Source: Microbacterium testaceum StLB037
GTDB taxonomy: Bacteria > Actinomycetota > Actinomycetes > Actinomycetales > Microbacteriaceae
Direction of reading: 5' to 3'
Assembly: GCF_900104345.1 (NCBI RefSeq)
Contig: NZ_FNJN01000004.1
Span: forward strand, 802 to 64,801
DNA: 64,000 nucleotides
The position numbers were made by a program, and so were the translations under genes. Below the pieces are notes generated by a model. The model saw nothing but the letters and a program-made list of their open reading frames with translations, did no database searches and was not told where the DNA came from. Numbering within the stretch: position 1 is the stretch's first letter; each line of letters opens with the position of its first letter. Positions 53,257 to 61,828 of the stretch are shown one piece after another.

Positions 53257-54417
53257 TCAGCGCGCGGGGAAGAGCGCGGCCTCGAACACGGCCTCGGCCG
53301 CGCCGACGAGCAGGCGGTTCTCGCCGAGCTCGGCGGCGGCCAGGCGCAGCCCCTCCGCGCACGCGGGGATCGTCTGCGCGCGCACCGCGGCGTCGAGACC
53401 GGCCAGGTCGAGCTCGCCGAGGATCGCGAGGAACCCGCCGAGCACGATCACCGCGGGATTCATCACGTTCGCGGCGTTGGCGAGGGCCGTGGCGAGAATG
53501 CGGCGTTGCCGATCGGTCTCCGCCCGCACCGTCGGGTCGGTGCTGCGGGTGAGCGCCGCCGCGAGGGCCGCGTCGTCGGCGGCGTCGATGTCGAGCGCGC
53601 GCAGCAGAAGCGATCGGCTGACCTCGTCTTCGAGCACGCCCTCGGGTGCGCGCCGATCGTCGGGGTCGGCGATGCCGGGTCTGTTCTGCCCGAACTCCCC
53701 GGCGTAGCCGCCTGCCCCGCCCAGCGGTATCCCGCCGACGATGACCGCCCCGCCGATACCGCTCGCGCCGCCGTTGAGGTAGACGACGTCGTGCACGCCG
53801 CGCGCGGCACCGAACAGGTGCTCGGCCACGGCTCCCAGCGCCGCGTCGTTGGCGACATGGGTCGTGAGCCCCGTGGCATCCGTCATCAGACCGGCGAGGG
53901 CGGCGTCGGTCCAACCGAGGTGCGGAGCCTCGCGCACGAGACCGTCGGACGCGCGCACCGGACCGGGGACGGCGACGCCCACGCCGGTGAGGCGGGAGTC
54001 GGCGAGCGGCCCGCGGCGCCAGACATCGAGACGGATGCCGACGAGCTCTGCGGTGCGCTCGGGGGTGAGCAGCGCCGACTGCTCGAGGCGCTCGCGCGCG
54101 ACGATCGACCCGTCGAGGGCGACCGCTGCGATGTCGAGGGCGTCGACCTCGGGGTTCACGGCGACGGCGACGACCCGCGGGTCGGGCTCGACGATGGGGG
54201 AGGGGCGGCCGACGCGCCCCTGTGCGTCCGACGCCCGCTCGACCACGAGTCCCGCGCGCTGCAGTTCTCCCACGAGGTCGGCGATGGTCGAGCGGTTCAG
54301 GCCCGTCGCCTCGGTCAGCGCGGCGCGCGAGCGCGGTCCTTCACGGTGCACGGTGCGCAGCACGAGGGCCAGATTGGCGCGGCGCATGCCGTCGCCCCGG
54401 CTTCCCGCGGTGACCAT
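53257..54417 (-). CDS. ROK family transcriptional regulator (XylR-like) lacking the zinc motif
   Basis: 386 residues. Winged HTH near 10-65 (ANLALVLRTVHREGPRSRAA, LNRSTIADLVGELQRAGLV), then an ROK sugar-binding domain (GVGVAVPGPVRASDG, YLNGGASGIGGAVI, GYAGEFGQNRPG). The usual ROK zinc-binding CxCGxxGC is absent: the segment after GEFG is NRPGIADPDDRRAPEGVLED, with no cysteine. Position near xylA/xylB suggests xylose control, but glutathione peroxidase and lipase genes intervene. Starts at 54417 or 54387. Confidence 0.85.
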   Translation of the reverse strand: MVTAGSRGDGMRRANLALVLRTVHREGPRSRAALTEATGLNRSTIADLVGELQRAGLVVERASDAQGRVGRPSPIVEPDPRVVAVAVNPEVDALDIAAVALDGSIVARERLEQSALLTPERTAELVGIRLDVWRRGPLADSRLTGVGVAVPGPVRASDGLVREAPHLGWTDAALAGLMTDATGLTTHVANDAALGAVAEHLFGAARGVHDVVYLNGGASGIGGAVIVGGIPLGGAGGYAGEFGQNRPGIADPDDRRAPEGVLEDEVSRSLLLRALDIDAADDAALAAALTRSTDPTVRAETDRQRRILATALANAANVMNPAVIVLGGFLAILGELDLAGLDAAVRAQTIPACAEGLRLAAAELGENRLLVGAAEAVFEAALFPAR

Positions 54418-54486
54418 CCGACCACTGTGCCACGGGCGGGGCCGATTCCCACCCCGACCACAACAACGCGGTGCCAGGATCGGAAC

Positions 54487-54972
54487 ATGGACCTTTCCGG
54501 CATCCCCATCACGACCATCCGCGGCGAGCAGACGACCTTCGGCGAGCTGACCGACGGCAAGGCGGCCCTCGTGGTGAACGTCGCGTCGCGGTGCGGGCTC
54601 GCGCCGCAGTACGAGGCACTCGAGGCGCTGCACAAGAAGTACGCCGACCGCGGCTTCACGGTGATCGGCTTCCCCAGCAACCAGTTCCTGCAGGAGCTCA
54701 GCGACGAGGACAAGATCGCCGAGTACTGCTCCGCGACGTGGGGCGTGACCTTCCCGATGTCCGAGAAGGTCAAGATCAACGGGCGCAGCGCGCACCCCCT
54801 GTACAAGGAGCTCACGACGACTCCGGATGCCGAGGGCAAGACCGGCCGCATCTCGTGGAACTTCGAGAAGTTCGTCGTCGCCCCCGACGGCCGGGTGACC
54901 CGCTTCAGCCCCCGGACGCTGCCCGACGCCCCCGAGGTCGTCGCCGCGATCGAGGACGCGCTCCCGGCCTGA
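54487..54972 (+). CDS. glutathione peroxidase family thiol peroxidase
   Basis: 161 residues. Catalytic cysteine C36 in NVASRCGLAPQYEALE, with the glutamine in GFPSNQF and tryptophan in ISWNFEKFVV. Non-selenium GPx proteins in actinobacteria usually use thioredoxin or mycothiol rather than glutathione. ATG at 54487, with CAGGAT about 7 bases upstream as possible -10. Divergent from the ROK gene; functional link to xylose use is not apparent. Confidence 0.92.
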   Translation: MDLSGIPITTIRGEQTTFGELTDGKAALVVNVASRCGLAPQYEALEALHKKYADRGFTVIGFPSNQFLQELSDEDKIAEYCSATWGVTFPMSEKVKINGRSAHPLYKELTTTPDAEGKTGRISWNFEKFVVAPDGRVTRFSPRTLPDAPEVVAAIEDALPA

Positions 54973-55056
54973 TCCCTCCTGAGCCATGCGCGCGGGCGTC
55001 CCCCGCGTATCGGAGGCGTGCCCTAATCTGAGCGCATCCGACCCTGAGGAGTTGCC

Positions 55057-55953
55057 GTGGCCGACGCCGTCGTTCTCGTCTCCGGCGGCGCCGCCGTCAC
55101 CCCGTTCACCGACACCGACCGGGGTGCCGGGTCGGGGCTCGCGGCGGGCAACACCCTCACCGCCCTCCGCGAGCACTACCGTGCGGCCGGGCGGCAGGTC
55201 TTCACCGCTCCCGCCCGCATCGGCGCGGGGACGGTCGAGGCGGATGCCGGGTGGCAGGGCTTCGGCGAGGTCCCGGTCGTGCTGCCTGCCGAGCTGACGA
55301 TCAACGCCGTCGGCGCGGTCGACGACGCCGGCGTCGCGCTCGCCGCCTTCCTGCGGTGGCTCGCCGCCGAGTACGCCGTTTCGAATGTCGATCTCGTCGC
55401 GCACTCCATGGGCGGCCTGTTCTCTCGCGCGGCGATCCGCGAGCTGGCCGGAGCGGGCCCGCGGGTGGATCGCCTCGTCACCCTCGGAACACCGTGGGAC
55501 GGCGCGGTGCTCGGCGACGCCGTCGCGGGCGACATCACGGATGCCGACGCGCACGGCGACCCGGCCACCACGACGATCCTCGACCAGGCGCGGGCCTACG
55601 CCGCGGCGAACTCCCAGGGAGCGGCCGAGCAGGTGTCGCGGCGGTTCCTCCGCACCTGGAACGACGCGCAGGCGGGCGTGCTCGACGACGTCGTGGTCAC
55701 GGCGATCGGGGCGGGATTCTTCGCAGCCTCCACCGAGCCGGTACAGCTCTGGCCGCACGACGGGCTCGTGTCGCTGCGCAGCGGTCGCGCCGACGACGTG
55801 CCGGCGGCGGTCGTTCCCCGCATCGATCGGCACTCGTTCCCCGACCACGTCCACAGCATCTTCTTCGCCGACGCGTTCGGCCTGCCGTGGGAGCGCGCTC
55901 TGACGTGGGACCCACGGGTCTTCGAGGTGGTCGACGCCGCCCGGGGAATCTGA
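55057..55953 (+). CDS. alpha/beta hydrolase, lipase/PGAP1-like
   Basis: 298 residues. Nucleophile S117 in [14 protein letters not shown], then [14 protein letters not shown] typical of lipases; candidate acid and histidine in [11 protein letters not shown] and HSFPDHVHS. No signal peptide, so cytoplasmic. GTG at 55057 with CTGAGGAG upstream and TAATCT at 55024 as possible -10. Substrate unknown. Confidence 0.83.
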   Translation: MADAVVLVSGGAAVTPFTDTDRGAGSGLAAGNTLTALREHYRAAGRQVFTAPARIGAGTVEADAGWQGFGEVPVVLPAELTINAVGAVDDAGVALAAFLRWLAAEYAVSNVDLVAHSMGGLFSRAAIRELAGAGPRVDRLVTLGTPWDGAVLGDAVAGDITDADAHGDPATTTILDQARAYAAANSQGAAEQVSRRFLRTWNDAQAGVLDDVVVTAIGAGFFAASTEPVQLWPHDGLVSLRSGRADDVPAAVVPRIDRHSFPDHVHSIFFADAFGLPWERALTWDPRVFEVVDAARGI

Positions 55954-55989
55954 CGCGAACGCTGGACGTCGCGGCATCCGGGATATATG

Positions 55990-56005
55990 TTGTGAGCACC
56001 AACAA
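55990..56005. promoter_or_regulatory. XylR-type operator TTGTGAGCACCAACAA before xylA
   Basis: Imperfect palindrome (TTGT...ACAA with five of seven arm positions paired) overlapping a TATATGTT -10-like sequence and 50 bases ahead of xylA; candidate site for the ROK regulator. Confidence 0.55.
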
Positions 56006-56054
56006 ACCCGCTGCGCGCCACCGCGCGCTCGTGCGTCCATGCGAAGGAGCAGGA

Positions 56055-57242
56055 ATGCCCACCCCCACCCGCGACGACAAGTTCTCGTTCGGTCTCTGGA
56101 CCGTCGGCTACAACGGCACCGACCCCTTCGGCGGCCCCACGCGTGAGCCCCTCGACGTCGTGCACGTCGTCGAGAAGCTCGCCGAGCTCGGCGCCTACGG
56201 CCTGACCTTCCACGACGACGACCTCTTCGCGTTCGGCTCCACCGACGCCGAGCGTCAGAAGCAGATCGACCGCCTCAAGGGCGCGATGAGCGACACCGGC
56301 ATCGTCACGCCGATGGTGACCACCAACCTCTTCTCGGCCCCCGTCTTCAAGGACGGCGGATTCACCTCGAACGACCGCCAGGTGCGTCGTTTCGCGCTGC
56401 GCAAGGTGCTGCGCAACCTCGACCTCGCCGCCGAGCTCGGCGCGAAGACCTTCGTCATGTGGGGCGGCCGCGAGGGCGCCGAGTACGATTCCGCGAAGGA
56501 CATCCGCCAGGCGCTCGAGCGCTACCGCGAGGCCGTCAACCTGCTCGGCGACTACGTCACCGACAAGGGCTACGACATCCGTTTCGCCATCGAGCCCAAG
56601 CCCAACGAGCCCCGCGGTGACATCCTGCTGCCGACCCTCGGACACGCGATCGCGTTCATCGACTCGCTCGAGCGCCCCGAACTCGTGGGCCTGAACCCCG
56701 AGGTCGGCCACGAGCAGATGGCGGGACTGAACTTCGCCGCCGGCATCGCCCAGGCGCTGTACCACGGCAAGCTCTTCCACATCGACCTCAACGGTCAGCG
56801 CGGCATCAAGTACGACCAGGACCTCGTGTTCGGCCACGGCGACCTGCACAACGCGTTCGCCCTCGTGGACCTGCTCGAGAACGGCGGCCCCGGCGGCGTG
56901 CCCGCGTACGGCGGCCCCCGTCACTTCGACTACAAGCCCTCGCGCACCGAGGACGAGACCGGTGTCTGGGACTCCGTGTCGGCCAACATGAACACCTACC
57001 TGCTGCTCAAGGAGCGCGCCGCGGCCTTCCGCGCCGACCCCGAGGTGCAGGCAGCTCTCGAGGCCGCCAAGGTCGCCGAGCTCGCCCAGCCGACGCTGAA
57101 CGAGGGCGAGACCTACGACGACTTCCTCGCCGACCGCTCGGCCTACGAGGACTTCGACACCGACGCGTACCTCGGCGGCAAGGGCTTCGGCTTCGTCCGC
57201 CTGCAGCAGCTCGCCACCGAGCACCTGCTCGGCGCGCGCTGA
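56055..57242 (+). CDS. xylA: xylose isomerase
   Basis: 395 residues, class I xylose/glucose isomerase as in Streptomyces. Visible family segments: [31 protein letters not shown] (catalytic His), [33 protein letters not shown] (metal ligands), [16 protein letters not shown] and [21 protein letters not shown]. Converts D-xylose to D-xylulose. AAGGAGCAGGA precedes the ATG. A hairpin separates it from xylB. Confidence 0.97.
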   Translation: MPTPTRDDKFSFGLWTVGYNGTDPFGGPTREPLDVVHVVEKLAELGAYGLTFHDDDLFAFGSTDAERQKQIDRLKGAMSDTGIVTPMVTTNLFSAPVFKDGGFTSNDRQVRRFALRKVLRNLDLAAELGAKTFVMWGGREGAEYDSAKDIRQALERYREAVNLLGDYVTDKGYDIRFAIEPKPNEPRGDILLPTLGHAIAFIDSLERPELVGLNPEVGHEQMAGLNFAAGIAQALYHGKLFHIDLNGQRGIKYDQDLVFGHGDLHNAFALVDLLENGGPGGVPAYGGPRHFDYKPSRTEDETGVWDSVSANMNTYLLLKERAAAFRADPEVQAALEAAKVAELAQPTLNEGETYDDFLADRSAYEDFDTDAYLGGKGFGFVRLQQLATEHLLGAR

Positions 57243-57251
57243 GTCGGATGG

Positions 57252-57277
57252 GGTCCGGATGCCACGGCATCCGGGCC
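57252..57277 (+). terminator. hairpin plus CTCTTT after xylA
   Basis: GGTCCGGATGCC (57252-57263) and GGCATCCGGGCC (57266-57277) pair with one G-T, again built from inverted GGATGCC words, followed by CTCTTT. Confidence 0.75.
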
Positions 57278-57289
57278 CTCTTTCCGTCG

Positions 57290-57343
57290 AGTGTCCAGGA
57301 CGTGCCGCATCGCGCTCGTGCGAGACGGCGTGTCGTGGACACT
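57290..57343. repeat. 54-bp imperfect palindrome between xylA and xylB
   Basis: AGTGTCCA (57290-57297) and TGGACACT (57336-57343) are perfect ends; arms of 23 bases pair at about 18 positions. Located just after the xylA terminator. Confidence 0.7.
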
Positions 57344-57387
57344 GAACGGGATGCCGCACTGTTGCGGCGAGGACAAGAGGAGTGAGC

Positions 57388-58782
57388 ATGGCGCTCGTCA
57401 TGGGAGTCGACTCGTCGACGCAGTCGTGCAAGGTCGTCGTCGTCGACGCCGAGACCGGGAAGGTCGTGCGAGGGGGGCGAGCGTCGCACCCCGCCGGTAC
57501 GTCGGTCGCCCCCGAGGCCTGGTGGAAGGCGCTGCAGGATGCCATTGCCCAGGCCGGCGGTCTCGACGATGTCGCTGCGGTGTCGATCGCGGGTCAGCAG
57601 CACGGCATGGTCGTGCTCGACGCCGAGGGTGCCGTCATCCGCGACGCTCTGCTGTGGAACGACACCCGGTCGGCGCAGGCCGCGCGCGACCTCATCGACG
57701 AGGTGGGCGCCGAGGCGTTCGCCGAGCGCACGGGAGCCGTGCCGGTCGCCTCGTTCACGGGCACCAAGCTCCGCTGGTTGCGAGACGCCGAGCCCGACAA
57801 CGCCGCGCGCGTCGCCGCCGTGGCCCTGCCGCACGACTGGCTGACCTGGCGTCTGCGCGGGTTCGGCCCGGGCAACGTTGTTCTCGAGGAGCTCGTCACC
57901 GACCGGTCCGACGCCTCGGGCACCGCCTACTGGGGCGCCGATGGCTACGACCTCGACCTGTTCCGCCGTGCCCTGGGACGCGACGCCGTGCTGCCGCGCG
58001 TGCTCGGCCCGTGGGAGAGCGCCGGAACGCTGCCAGGGGGCGCGCTCGTCGGCCCCGGCGCGGGAGACAATGCCGGCGCAGCACTCGGTCTCGGCGCGGG
58101 CGTGGGCGACGTGGTCGTCTCGCTCGGCACCTCGGGCACCGTGTTCGCCGTCACCGACGCCCCGGCCCGCGACGCGACGGGCGCGGTGGCCGGCTTCGCC
58201 GACGCCACGGGGCGCTTCCTGCCGCTCGTGGCCACCCTCAACGCCGCCCGGGTGCTCGACGCCTTCGCGGGACTCCTCGGCGTGTCCCACGACGAGCTCG
58301 GTGCCCTGGCCCTCGAGGCCGAGCCCGGTGCCGGCGGCGTGGTGCTCGTGCCGTGGTTCGAAGGTGAGCGCACGCCCAACCTGCCGCACGCGCAGGCCTC
58401 GCTGACCGGCCTGACCCTGGCATCCACGAACCGCCCGAATTTCGCGCGCGCGGCCATCGAGGGCATGCTGAGCGGTCTCGCCGTCGGGCTCGAGGCGATC
58501 CAGGCGCAGGGTGTCGAGGTGCACCGCGTGCTGCTCATCGGCGGCGCAGCGGCGAACGAGGGAGTGGCCCGCATCGCCGCGCAGGTGTTCGACGCCGAGA
58601 TCGTCGTCCCCGCCGCGGGGGAGTACGTCGCGCTCGGTGCGGCCCGCCAGGCGGCGGGGGTGCTCGCGGGCGGGCCCGTCGACTGGACGGTCGCGATGAC
58701 CCGCACGGTCGAACCCGACCACCGACCCGAGATCCGCGAGCGCTACGACGTGATCGCCGCACTCCGCGCCTCGGAACAGTAG
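57388..58782 (+). CDS. xylB: xylulokinase
   Basis: 464 residues, FGGY family. [20 protein letters not shown] (phosphate-1 loop), [52 protein letters not shown] and a C-terminal [15 protein letters not shown] match xylulokinases. Phosphorylates D-xylulose to xylulose 5-phosphate. ATG at 57388 is favoured by AGGAG 6 bases upstream; a GTG two codons earlier is possible. Downstream of xylA but with a hairpin between. Confidence 0.94.
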   Translation: MALVMGVDSSTQSCKVVVVDAETGKVVRGGRASHPAGTSVAPEAWWKALQDAIAQAGGLDDVAAVSIAGQQHGMVVLDAEGAVIRDALLWNDTRSAQAARDLIDEVGAEAFAERTGAVPVASFTGTKLRWLRDAEPDNAARVAAVALPHDWLTWRLRGFGPGNVVLEELVTDRSDASGTAYWGADGYDLDLFRRALGRDAVLPRVLGPWESAGTLPGGALVGPGAGDNAGAALGLGAGVGDVVVSLGTSGTVFAVTDAPARDATGAVAGFADATGRFLPLVATLNAARVLDAFAGLLGVSHDELGALALEAEPGAGGVVLVPWFEGERTPNLPHAQASLTGLTLASTNRPNFARAAIEGMLSGLAVGLEAIQAQGVEVHRVLLIGGAAANEGVARIAAQVFDAEIVVPAAGEYVALGAARQAAGVLAGGPVDWTVAMTRTVEPDHRPEIRERYDVIAALRASEQ

Positions 58783-58861
58783 ATTTCTCGCCCGCGAGCG
58801 GGCCAGAGTAGGACCGGGTCCGTCGACGTCTTGTAAGGGGGGCGTCGGCGGACTCTCGTCT

Positions 58862-58877
58862 GCGGGAGCGCTCCCGC
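58862..58877. promoter_or_regulatory. perfect palindrome GCGGGAGCGCTCCCGC
   Basis: 16-bp palindrome containing GGGAGCGCTCCC, the core of CebR/CelR-type LacI operators (TGGGAGCGCTCCCA). It lies 36 bases upstream of TAGCGT (58914-58919) and the small ORF at 58926. Confidence 0.65.
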
Positions 58878-58913
58878 GCGGTCAACGGTCTGGCGCTCGA
58901 ACCTGCTGCGGCT

Positions 58914-58919
58914 TAGCGT
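58914..58919 (+). promoter_or_regulatory. -10 hexamer TAGCGT for the 49-residue ORF
   Basis: Six bases before the ATG at 58926, with no ribosome-binding site: leaderless arrangement. Confidence 0.4.
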
Positions 58920-58925
58920 GCGCGC

Positions 58926-59075
58926 ATGACTCGCATCCACCTGCACGCGCCCACCTTCTCGCGCGACATCGAGATCGACGCGGTCGACGATCTCATCGAG
59001 GCCGAGGGGCTGACCTGGCTGCGCGAGGGGGAGGTCGACGGGGTGCCGAGATACGTCCCGGCCGCGGCCGGCTGA
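58926..59075 (+). CDS. small protein, 49 aa
   Basis: Starts MTRIHLHAPTFSRDIEIDAV and ends LREGEVDGVPRYVPAAAG; acidic, with a beta-alpha pattern, no recognised family. Supported by G+C-rich third positions, a TAGCGT -10 and its own upstream palindrome. Too short for certainty. Function unknown. Confidence 0.6.
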   Translation: MTRIHLHAPTFSRDIEIDAVDDLIEAEGLTWLREGEVDGVPRYVPAAAG

Positions 59076-59148
59076 GGGGGCTCCGACCGCCGCGTGGCTC
59101 CGAGGTCGAGGTCTGTGCCGACGCAGGGGGATCGAGCGATCTCGCCGC

Positions 59149-59886
59149 TCAGCGTGGCATCCTCACCTCCGGGTGCGCCGGCTGCACGCGAGCGTAGGAC
59201 GGCTGCCGCGCGGCCCGCACCCAGGCGTAGGCGTGAGAGCCGGGCAACGGATGCCGGACCGCATCGAACCGCAACCCGGTGTCGTCCTGATCATCGTCGA
59301 GACGCAGGTCGACGACGGCGAAAGGATGCCACGCCCCGAGCGCCGTGGCATGCCCCAGGGTGAGCGACCACGTGCGTTCGTCCGCGGCTCTGAGCTCTCG
59401 CGGGTCGGTCGCCGCCGGACGTCCCCTCCGTGTCCGCGCGCCCACCAGGACGGGCCCGCGCGTTCCGCGGTAGGGGAAGAGCGTGCCGAAGCGCGCGCGC
59501 TCGACGCGGCGATGCGCGCGCAGAGCGAACCGCGCCGGAACCGTCCACCCGGTCGAGGCGAGTTCGATGTCGGCGGGCTCCCCGTCCGCCTCGACGCGAA
59601 GCGCGAGCCCCACGATGTCGGGCAGCGGCGCGGGCAGGCCGATCGACCGGGACACACGAGCGACCACCGGCACCGGCCCATCGGGGGTGCGATCGATCCA
59701 CGCGATGCCCGAGGGCTCGGCATCCGGAATCCATCGCACGTGCCCGCTCAACACCGCCCCGCGCGGATGGATCGGGCGGGGGTGGCGCAGTCGCCGTCCG
59801 ACCGCGAACGCTCCGCTCAGAACCGCGCCGAACGCTCGCGCCACGGGAGTCGACGAGAGACGGGGGATGCCGGTGCCCGGGGTCAT
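59149..59886 (-). CDS. conserved hypothetical protein of actinobacterial type
   Basis: 245 residues, no signal peptide. Notable segments: PRGAVLSGHVRWIPDAEPSG, VARVSRSIGLPAPLPDIVGL, LFPYRGTRGPVLVGARTRRG, TWSLTLGHATALGAWHPFAV. I recall a similar actinobacterial family often auto-annotated as phosphodiesterase, with the RxSRGxGLPxPLPD signature, but no catalytic motif can be assigned. Start at 59886 or 59904. Divergent from LacI regulator 4. Confidence 0.7.
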   Translation of the reverse strand: MTPGTGIPRLSSTPVARAFGAVLSGAFAVGRRLRHPRPIHPRGAVLSGHVRWIPDAEPSGIAWIDRTPDGPVPVVARVSRSIGLPAPLPDIVGLALRVEADGEPADIELASTGWTVPARFALRAHRRVERARFGTLFPYRGTRGPVLVGARTRRGRPAATDPRELRAADERTWSLTLGHATALGAWHPFAVVDLRLDDDQDDTGLRFDAVRHPLPGSHAYAWVRAARQPSYARVQPAHPEVRMPR

Positions 59887-59938
59887 CGCGCCATCGCACC
59901 CCACCCGGGCGCGGTCGGCCGAGGGGGTTGCGCGCCGC

Positions 59939-59944
59939 TACTGT
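59939..59944 (+). promoter_or_regulatory. -10 hexamer TACTGT for LacI regulator 4
   Basis: Eight bases before the ATG at 59953, although GAGGGA lies between as a possible weak ribosome-binding site. Confidence 0.4.
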
Positions 59945-59952
59945 GAGGGACC

Positions 59953-60921
59953 ATGAGCGGCGAGGTCGGGGGCAAGCGCATCGGCGTGCGCGAGGTGGCC
60001 GCCGCCGCGGGGGTCTCGACGCAGACCGTCTCGCGCGTGCTCAACGGCTACGCGGGCATCCGCGACAGCACGCGCGAGCGCGTGCTCGCCGCGGTCGCCG
60101 ACCTCGACTACCGCGTCAACAACGCCGCGCGAGCGCTGGGCACGAGCTTGACGCGCACGGTGGGGGTCGTGGCATCCGATGCGGTGCTCCACGGGCCCTC
60201 GGCCGGCATCGCCGCTCTGGAGCGGGCGGCCCGGACCCGCGGGCGGTGGATCTCGACGGCGTACACCGACTCCGACGACCCCGCCGACATCGACGCCGCG
60301 GTGCGGCACCTGCTCGATCAGGGCGTCGACGGGATCGTGCTGGTCGCGGCGCACGGGGCCACTCCGCTCGAGGGATACGACGTGCCCATCGTGCCGCTGT
60401 ACGGCGAGTCCGGGGCCCGCCAGCGCGACGCGGCCGCCCTCGCCGTGACCCATCTCGCCGAGCTCGGGCACCGCCGGGTGGTCGAGGTCGCCGGCCCCTC
60501 CGACTGGCGCGAAGCCCTCGCCCGAACGGCGGGGGTGGCGGACGCCGTGGCGCGCCTCGACCTCGCCCTCGTCGGTCGCGCGGAGGGGGATTGGAGCGCG
60601 GCGTCCGGCTTCGCCCTCGCCGGGGCTGTCGCCGACCTCGTGCGAGACGGGGCCACGGCCGTCGCCGTCGCGAACGACCAGATGGCCCTCGGGCTCATCG
60701 CGGGGCTCACCGCCCGAGGGCTCGCGGTGCCAGCCGATGTGTCGATCGCGGGATTCGACGACAATCCGGATGCCGCGTTCTACACCCCCGCGCTCACGAC
60801 CGTCCGCCTCGACGTCGAGGGCGAGGCCGCGCACGCGGTCGCCGCCGTGCTCGGCGACGCCTCGGCGTCTCCGGCCGCACCGGTGCTGGTCGTGCGCGAC
60901 TCGACGGCCCCGCCGCGCTGA
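59953..60921 (+). CDS. LacI family transcriptional regulator 4 (arabinose operon candidate repressor)
   Basis: 322 residues. HTH near 9-32 (RIGVREVAAAAGVSTQTVSR then VLNG), sensor domain with TVGVVASDAVLHGPSAGIAA, DGIVLVAAHG, AVAVANDQMALGLI and VSIAGFDDNPDAAFYTPALT. It lies 190 bases upstream of the araD-kinase-araA operon, whose promoter region holds a perfect LacI-type operator, so it probably represses arabinose use. Confidence 0.9.
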   Translation: MSGEVGGKRIGVREVAAAAGVSTQTVSRVLNGYAGIRDSTRERVLAAVADLDYRVNNAARALGTSLTRTVGVVASDAVLHGPSAGIAALERAARTRGRWISTAYTDSDDPADIDAAVRHLLDQGVDGIVLVAAHGATPLEGYDVPIVPLYGESGARQRDAAALAVTHLAELGHRRVVEVAGPSDWREALARTAGVADAVARLDLALVGRAEGDWSAASGFALAGAVADLVRDGATAVAVANDQMALGLIAGLTARGLAVPADVSIAGFDDNPDAAFYTPALTTVRLDVEGEAAHAVAAVLGDASASPAAPVLVVRDSTAPPR

Positions 60922-60952
60922 GGGTCTCCCCGTCGAGGTGACCGTCTGTCGT

Positions 60953-60992
60953 CGAGATGACCGGCCTTTCGCCCCCATCGTGGGTCATCTCG
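60953..60992. repeat. 10-bp inverted repeat with direct repeats after LacI regulator 4
   Basis: CGAGATGACC (60953-60962) and GGTCATCTCG (60983-60992) pair around 20 bases. GTCGAGGTGACC/GTCGAGATGACC form a direct repeat just before, and TGATCTCGGC follows. May serve as terminator of the regulator gene. Confidence 0.6.
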
Positions 60993-61055
60993 GCGATTGC
61001 GCGTGATCTCGGCGCGGGTCAGCCCGGCCACCGGCATCCGCCCCTCGCGAAGACG

Positions 61056-61075
61056 CGATGTTACCGGTAACATCG
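61056..61075. promoter_or_regulatory. perfect 20-bp LacI-type operator of the ara operon
   Basis: CGATGTTACCGGTAACATCG is fully palindromic with the central CG step typical of LacI sites, 37 bases before the araD start. Confidence 0.88.
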
Positions 61076-61111
61076 AACCGGCCCCACCCGAACCCGTCGA
61101 AGGAGACACGC

Positions 61112-61828
61112 GTGTCCGATGCCGCCACGTTCGCGCCCGAGGTGCAGGAGGCGATCGACGCCGTCCGCGCCGACGTCGCGAAACTGCACGCCGAGCTCGT
61201 GCGCTACAACCTCATCGTCTGGACCGGCGGCAACGTCTCGGGTCGCGTGCCCGGCGCCGACCTGTTCGTCATCAAGCCCTCCGGCGTCTCGTACGACGAC
61301 CTGGCTGCCGAGAACATGATCCTCTGCGACCTCGACGGCAACGCGATCCCCGGCACGCCCGGCTCCGAGCGCAGCCCCTCGAGCGACACGGCGGCGCACG
61401 CCTACGTGTACCGGAACATGCCCGAGGTCGGCGGGGTCGTGCACACGCACTCCACCTACGGCGTCGCCTGGGCCGCCCGCGGCGAGGAGATCCCCTGCGT
61501 CATCACCGCGATGGCCGACGAGTTCGGCGGACCCATCCCGGTCGGCCCGTTCGCGATCATCGGCGACGACTCGATCGGCCGTGGCATCGTCGAGACCCTG
61601 CGCGGACACCGCTCGCGCGGCGTGATCATGCAGAACCACGGTCCCTTCACGATCGGCACGAACGCGAAGGACGCCGTCAAGGCCGCCGTCATGCTCGAAG
61701 ACGTCGCCCGCACCGTGCACATCGCGCGTGAGGCGGGCCCGCTCATCCCGATCCCGCAGGACAAGATCGACGCCCTCTACAACCGCTACCAGAACGTCTA
61801 CGGACAGAGCACGGACGACCGCCGATGA
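61112..61828 (+). CDS. araD: L-ribulose-5-phosphate 4-epimerase
   Basis: 238 residues, class II aldolase/epimerase fold. Phosphate-binding GGNVSGRVPGADLFVIKPSG near 35-54 and zinc motif VVHTHSTYG near 109-117, third histidine in MQNHGPF. Converts L-ribulose 5-phosphate to D-xylulose 5-phosphate. GTG at 61112 has AAGGAG 6 bases upstream; an upstream in-frame ATG lies inside the operator and is rejected. ATGA overlap with the kinase gene. Confidence 0.94.
   Translation: MSDAATFAPEVQEAIDAVRADVAKLHAELVRYNLIVWTGGNVSGRVPGADLFVIKPSGVSYDDLAAENMILCDLDGNAIPGTPGSERSPSSDTAAHAYVYRNMPEVGGVVHTHSTYGVAWAARGEEIPCVITAMADEFGGPIPVGPFAIIGDDSIGRGIVETLRGHRSRGVIMQNHGPFTIGTNAKDAVKAAVMLEDVARTVHIAREAGPLIPIPQDKIDALYNRYQNVYGQSTDDRR

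Noticed and set aside
61058..61111. ATG at 61058 as the araD start
   Set aside because: It lies inside the 20-bp operator and adds 18 unconserved residues; GTG 61112 has AAGGAG at proper spacing.
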